Assembly (NCBI RefSeq): GCF_026626335.1
Contig: NZ_JAPNTZ010000001.1
Location: forward strand, 620,001-684,000
Length of the DNA: 64,000 bases
Direction of reading: 5' to 3'
DNA from: Paractinoplanes pyxinae
Lineage (GTDB): Bacteria; Actinomycetota; Actinomycetes; Mycobacteriales; Micromonosporaceae
Part shown: positions 60,292 through 64,000 of the stretch, piece after piece
Numbering within the stretch: position 1 is the stretch's first letter
Layout: each line of letters starts with the position of its first letter
The notes under the pieces: generated by a model
The model's input: only the letters and a program-made list of their open reading frames with translations
The model's database searches: none
Told to the model about the DNA's origin: nothing
Translations under genes and position numbers: made by a program

Positions 60292-62649
60292 ATGGCTGCC
60301 AAGATGCTCGTCACCCTGCTGGAGCCGCGGGACGCGGCGACCGTCCGCGAGACCGGGGTGGAGGTGCTGGCCGAATATCCCGATTCCCTGCTCGTACGCG
60401 GTTCGGACGCCCAGCTGGCCGAGCTGACCGGTCGCGGCGTCGAGGCGACCGCCCTGCCCGAGCAAGCCACGCAGGTCGCCGGGTCGAGGTTCGCCTTCGC
60501 CGACGCGGTCCGCGCCCAGGACGAGGTGCCGATCGAGCAGAATTCCGGCCGTACGGCGTACTACCTGGTCAAATTGGCCGGACCGGCCGCCCCCGAATGG
60601 CTCGGCGCGGTGCGCTCGCTCGGCGGCACGGTGCTCGACACCGTCCCCGGCTTCACGCTGCTGATCGGGCTGCTGCCCGAGCGGGTGGCCGCGCTGTCGG
60701 CCGAGCCCTGGGTCGAGGACGTCACCCCGTACCGCCCGGCCATGAAGGTCTCGTCCAAGCTGCGCCGCGACCTGCGGACCGAGCTGGGCGCCTCGCTGCT
60801 GACCGCGGTCGCCGCCGAGGATCTGACCGGGGCCGACTCGCAGCGGGTGGAGGTCACCGTCTTCCCCGGCGAGAGCACGGCCGAGGTGTCGGCCCGCATC
60901 CGCACGGCCGGCGGGGTCGTGATTTCCACTTCCGGGCGTACGGTCGTGGCCGAGGCGGGTCCGTCGGTGATCGCCGACGTCGCCGCCACCCAGGGCGTGC
61001 AGGCCGTCCTGCCGTTCGCCTTCGCCGAGCTGCACAACGACCGCGCGCTCACCGTGATGGGCGTGCCCACCGGCCACACCTTCGCCGGCCGTACGGTGAC
61101 CGGGCGCGGCCAGCTCGTCGGGATCGCCGACTCCGGGCTCGACAGCGGCGACCCGCAGCACATCCACCCCGACCTGCAGGGCCGCGTCCGCCACCTGACC
61201 AGCCTGCCGGCCAAGCCCGCCCTGGCCCCGTTCCTGACGGACCCGCCGATGAGCGACGACGGCCCGGCCGACGAGGAGTCCGGCCACGGCACCCACGTCG
61301 CCGGCTCGGTGCTCGGCGACGGGTCCGCGGCCAAGGCCATCGGCTCGGCGTTCGTGCCGGCCGGGGCGGCTCCCGAGGCTGAGGTCTTCTTCCAGGCCAT
61401 CGGCCAGCACGTGAACTGGAAGACCGCGGCCCAGCTGATCGCCGAGGGCGTCGACGTCGACCCGGCCGACTGGCCGCCGCCGGCCGACGGCCTGTACGGG
61501 CTGCCGGACGACCTCGCCGAGCTGTTCACCCCGGCCCACGCGGCCGGCGTCCGCATCCACACCAACTCGTGGGGCGCCGCCAACTCGGGGATCTACAACG
61601 CCTCATCGCGGGCCGTCGACAAGTTCGTCTGGAACAACCCGGACATGCTGATCCTGTTCTCGGCCGGCAACGACGGCAAGGACGTCAACGGCAACGGCGT
61701 GGTCGACCCCGACTCGATCGGGACGCCCGCGACCGCCAAGAACTGCCTGACCGTGGGGGCCAGCGAGAACGACCGCCCACGGGGCTCGGTCCCGCCGCCC
61801 GGCCGCGACCTCAACTGGAGCCAGACGGTCAAGTTCCCGCGGCTCACGGCGGCCGGGCACGTGTCGGACGACGTGAACGGGATGGCCTGCTTCTCGTCGC
61901 GTGGGCCGACCGACGACGGGCGGATCAAGCCGGACGTGGTCGCGCCGGGCACCAACGTGCTGTCGCTGCGCTCGTCGGCGCTGCCGCCGGGCGACGAGCC
62001 GTTGTGGGGCAGCCTGCCGGCCGGTCACGAGCTGCGGGAGCTGTACTGCTGGAGCGGTGGGACCAGCATGTCGACGCCGCTCGTGGCCGGGGCAGCCGCC
62101 CTCGTACGCGAACGCCTGACCGCCGACGGCGGCGCGCCCTCGGCCGCTCTGCTCAAGGCCGTGCTCATCAACGGCGCGGCCACGATGAGCGGCCAGTTCG
62201 CCGGCGAGATCAGCGCCGGGCCCAACAACGTGTGCGGGTTCGGCCGGGTCGACGTCACTGCCGCCCTGGCCCCCGCGCCCGACGAGCAACTGCGCTACGA
62301 CGACTCGTCCGACGGCGTGGCCACGGGCCAGATGCGGCGCTACACCGTGCCCGCGTCCGAGGCCGAGACGCCGCTCAAGGTCACGCTGGTCTGGACCGAC
62401 CCGCCGTCGCTGGAGGGCATCGGCTCGCTCGTCAACCAGCTCTACCTGCAGGTGCAGGCCCCGGACGGCACGGTCCTGGACGGCGACACCACGCCGTTCC
62501 CGACCGCCACCAACAACGTCCAGCAGGTCACGGTGCCCGCCCCGGCCCCCGGCACCTACACCGTGCGCGTGCGCGGCGTGTCGGTCCCCGGCAGCCCGTC
62601 GCAGCCCTACGCCGTGGTCGTCTCGGGCGGCACCGACCTCGTGCGCTGA
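60292..62649 (+). CDS. Subtilisin-family (S8) protease without a signal peptide
   Basis: 785 residues from the ATG at 60292 after GGGGAGGGA. The N-terminal 250 residues are a prodomain-like region with repeated short beta-alpha units (LVTLLEPRDAATVRETGVEVLA). The catalytic triad is intact: D280 in GIADSGLD, H332 in SGHGTHVAGS and S592 in GGTSMSTP, with the oxyanion Asn in SAGNDG. The C-terminal beta-sandwich (about 665-785) resembles the jelly-roll of KP-43-type alkaline proteases. No Sec or Tat leader is visible, so it is either intracellular or exported by another route; the adjacent MacB-like operon is divergent. Confidence 0.9.
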   Translation: MAAKMLVTLLEPRDAATVRETGVEVLAEYPDSLLVRGSDAQLAELTGRGVEATALPEQATQVAGSRFAFADAVRAQDEVPIEQNSGRTAYYLVKLAGPAAPEWLGAVRSLGGTVLDTVPGFTLLIGLLPERVAALSAEPWVEDVTPYRPAMKVSSKLRRDLRTELGASLLTAVAAEDLTGADSQRVEVTVFPGESTAEVSARIRTAGGVVISTSGRTVVAEAGPSVIADVAATQGVQAVLPFAFAELHNDRALTVMGVPTGHTFAGRTVTGRGQLVGIADSGLDSGDPQHIHPDLQGRVRHLTSLPAKPALAPFLTDPPMSDDGPADEESGHGTHVAGSVLGDGSAAKAIGSAFVPAGAAPEAEVFFQAIGQHVNWKTAAQLIAEGVDVDPADWPPPADGLYGLPDDLAELFTPAHAAGVRIHTNSWGAANSGIYNASSRAVDKFVWNNPDMLILFSAGNDGKDVNGNGVVDPDSIGTPATAKNCLTVGASENDRPRGSVPPPGRDLNWSQTVKFPRLTAAGHVSDDVNGMACFSSRGPTDDGRIKPDVVAPGTNVLSLRSSALPPGDEPLWGSLPAGHELRELYCWSGGTSMSTPLVAGAAALVRERLTADGGAPSAALLKAVLINGAATMSGQFAGEISAGPNNVCGFGRVDVTAALAPAPDEQLRYDDSSDGVATGQMRRYTVPASEAETPLKVTLVWTDPPSLEGIGSLVNQLYLQVQAPDGTVLDGDTTPFPTATNNVQQVTVPAPAPGTYTVRVRGVSVPGSPSQPYAVVVSGGTDLVR

Positions 62650-62667
62650 ATATCTACACTGCTCGAC

Positions 62668-63300
62668 ATGCGAGCACTGTGGACGGCGGCCGGTGCCCTA
62701 GTGGTGGCGCTGGCCGCCGGGTGCGGTCAGGGCGTGGGCGAGATCGACCGCAGCGAGCTCTCCCACGACATACCGCAGATCAGGTCGCTCCGCCTGATCG
62801 ACGCCCTGCCCGAGCCGGCCGACCTCGGGCCGGGGTGGACGCTCGACACCACGTCCGTCGACGACGAGGACTACTACAACGAGTACGCGATCTCCGAGGT
62901 CGCCCGGAACTGCGAGGGCGCGTCGCCCACAGCGGCCGAGCTGACCGAGCCGAACGAGTACACCGCGTCCGTCTCGATGGAGCCGGAGGAGGGGCCGGGC
63001 CATCTGTGGGTCCGGATCGCGGTGGACAGCCCGGCCGGCTCGGCCGACCGGCTGGCCCTGATCCGCGCGGCCTACGAGAGCTGCGAGGTCGAGGGTCAGT
63101 CGTACCAGATGCTGAAGCCGGCCGGTGTCGACGCCGACGAGTCCTTCGGCGTGCGGATCACCGAGGGCTCGCAGGTCTTCACCTGGGTCTACGCGCGGCA
63201 CGGCGGCCTGGTGGTGGCGCTCTCCGGGCGCGAGGGCGTGGACGCCGAGCCGCTGCTGCCGAAGGCGATGGCCGAGGCGCGGGCCGCGGTCGAGCGCTAG
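62668..63300 (+). CDS. Lipoprotein of unknown function
   Basis: 210 residues with a lipobox LAAGC (lipidation Cys near 19). The mature part is acidic with a sequence DLGPGWTLDTTSVDDEDYYNEYAIS and two Cys residues that could form a disulphide. It resembles actinomycete sensor-domain-type lipoproteins with a PASTA/DUF-like beta fold, but I do not recognise the family with confidence. It begins 18 bases after the subtilase stop, so it is probably co-transcribed. Its stop shares CTAG with the convergent AHSA1 gene. Confidence 0.75.
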   Translation: MRALWTAAGALVVALAAGCGQGVGEIDRSELSHDIPQIRSLRLIDALPEPADLGPGWTLDTTSVDDEDYYNEYAISEVARNCEGASPTAAELTEPNEYTASVSMEPEEGPGHLWVRIAVDSPAGSADRLALIRAAYESCEVEGQSYQMLKPAGVDADESFGVRITEGSQVFTWVYARHGGLVVALSGREGVDAEPLLPKAMAEARAAVER

Positions 63301-63770
63301 GCCCGGCTCTCGGCCAGAGTGGCCAGCTGACCGGTGACGGCGCCCCAGCCCTCGAAGAAGCCCAGCTTCTCGTGGTGCTCGCGGGCCGACGGGTCGCCGT
63401 GGCGGACGAGGACGCGGTAGTCGGTGCCGTCCGGGTGGTCGGCGAAGGTGATCTCGGCGGTCAGCGCGACCGGCTGGGGACTGGTGGGCCGCCACGAGCT
63501 GTCGACCGCGTTGGTGAAGACGAGGCGTTGCTCGTCCTCGACGAGGAGGAACAGCGCGTCCATGTGCGGGGCGAAGGTGACGCCGTCGTCGTCGCTCATC
63601 CGGGTCACGAGGCCGCCGCCGGGGCGGGCCTCCAACTGGTCGACGCGGCACACGGTGGGGGCCGGGATCCACCACTGCGCGAAGCGGTCCGGGTCGGTCC
63701 AGGCCCGCCACACGGTTGCCCGCGGGGCCCGGATGACACGCTGCAGGGTCAGGTCGAGGTCGGGGTTCAC
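63297..63770 (-). CDS. SRPBCC/AHSA1-domain protein
   Basis: 157 residues from a GTG that overlaps the ArsR stop (GTGA). RVIRAPRATVWRAWTDPDRFAQWW is the hallmark start of the Bet v1-like AHSA1 group, and EHHEKLGFFEGWGAVTGQLA the closing helix. Such small proteins bind hydrophobic ligands and are often paired with an ArsR regulator, as here. The ligand is unknown. Confidence 0.9.
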   Translation of the reverse strand: MNPDLDLTLQRVIRAPRATVWRAWTDPDRFAQWWIPAPTVCRVDQLEARPGGGLVTRMSDDDGVTFAPHMDALFLLVEDEQRLVFTNAVDSSWRPTSPQPVALTAEITFADHPDGTDYRVLVRHGDPSAREHHEKLGFFEGWGAVTGQLATLAESRA

Positions 63771-64000
63771 GGCGAGTTCTCCTCTTCGGTGACGAATTGC
63801 TCGAGGCGGTCGGTGCGCTGCTGCCAGATGTCGCGCTGCTCGGCCAGCCAGTCCTCGACGACGGCCAGACGCTGACGGTTGAGGACGCAGGTGCGTACGC
63901 GCCCGGCCTTCGTCGTGCGGATGAGGCCGGCCGACTCGAGCGTGCGCACGTGCTTCATGAAGGACGGCAGGGTCATCGGGAAGGCGCCGGCCAGCTCACC
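63767..64000 (-). CDS. ArsR-family regulator (5' end beyond window)
   Basis: At least 77 residues; the frame is open to the last base of the window and the reading upstream of the ATG at 63976 (GELAGAFPMTLPSF) continues the helix-turn-helix. The recognition helix and wing are LAGAFPMTLPSFMKHVRTLESAGLIRTTKAGRVRTC. It pairs with the coupled AHSA1 gene, a common actinomycete two-gene module. No metal-binding cysteines typical of ArsR metal sensors are visible in this part. Confidence 0.85.
   Translation of the reverse strand, partial: GELAGAFPMTLPSFMKHVRTLESAGLIRTTKAGRVRTCVLNRQRLAVVEDWLAEQRDIWQQRTDRLEQFVTEEENSP

Noticed and set aside
1..64000. tRNA, rRNA, riboswitch or phage/integrase genes
   Set aside because: No cloverleaf, conserved rRNA segments, recognisable aptamer or integrase motifs were noticed on reading; a covariance-model scan was not possible here.

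Overview
The window is about 64 kb of very GC-rich DNA with tightly packed genes, many GTG starts and many 4-base ATGA/GTGA overlaps. This is typical of a soil or plant-associated actinomycete. The secreted hydrolases, a rifamycin phosphotransferase with an upstream RAE-like palindrome, a DUF574-type methyltransferase and a perfect CebR-type operator fit a Streptomyces- or Micromonosporaceae-like organism (Actinoplanes relatives are my best guess; this is inference). No rRNA, tRNA, CRISPR array, insertion sequence or phage gene was seen, so it looks like chromosomal, mostly accessory DNA.

Layout. 1-15.4 kb: secreted and metabolic genes, with the 3' end of a membrane-protein gene, two M4 metallopeptidases, a proline racemase-family enzyme, a lectin-like/beta-propeller protein, an alpha/beta hydrolase carrying EF-hand loops, an Rpn-like nuclease, the rifamycin phosphotransferase (rph) and a GH5-CBM2 endoglycanase under a CebR box. 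15.4-25.9 kb: signalling and transport, with a two-component pair, a roughly 66-bp tandem repeat array, a three-gene ABC-2 transporter, a MarR/quinone-oxidoreductase divergon, a second two-component pair followed by a PepSY protein, a methyltransferase and a second MarR. 26-33.7 kb: a catabolic cluster (DUF4387, AtuA/DUF1446, FAD dehydrogenase, 2-hydroxyacid dehydrogenase, MFS carrier) divergent from a GntR/FCD regulator coupled to a tartrate/isopropylmalate-type dehydrogenase. 33.7-37.6 kb: a zinc alcohol dehydrogenase, a second MFS carrier and a trypsin-fold protein with both catalytic His and Ser replaced, fused to ricin-type lectin repeats. 37.8-42.1 kb: a coupled LuxR-aldolase-HAD-DhaL-DhaK operon. 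42.4-48.9 kb: a GH30-like glycanase, an LPXTG surface protein, a DEAD-box helicase, a frameshifted metallo-beta-lactamase-fold gene and an AraC regulator. 49-52.8 kb: an EAL phosphodiesterase and a GGDEF cyclase. 52.8-64 kb: a MacB-like operon with two FtsX-type permeases and two ATPases, a subtilase without a signal peptide, a lipoprotein, and an ArsR/AHSA1 pair.

Two genome-style features stand out. Five of nine convergent gene pairs end on one shared CTAG that gives both stop codons. Degenerate GC-rich tandem repeats recur in intergenic DNA (17.2, 27.7 and 44 kb) and as in-frame insertions within proteins (rph, the LuxR regulator). Several periods are multiples of three (42, 66, 66, 15 bp), and inverted repeats of the form GAGCG-N(1-3)-CGCTC recur between genes.

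The strongest candidates for undescribed biology are the repeat-expanded rph, the 66-bp repeat arrays, the pseudoprotease-lectin, the ABC-2 permease with a DUF1349-like ectodomain, and the two orphan catabolic operons. All assignments come from reading the sequence and recalled family motifs. No database search was run.
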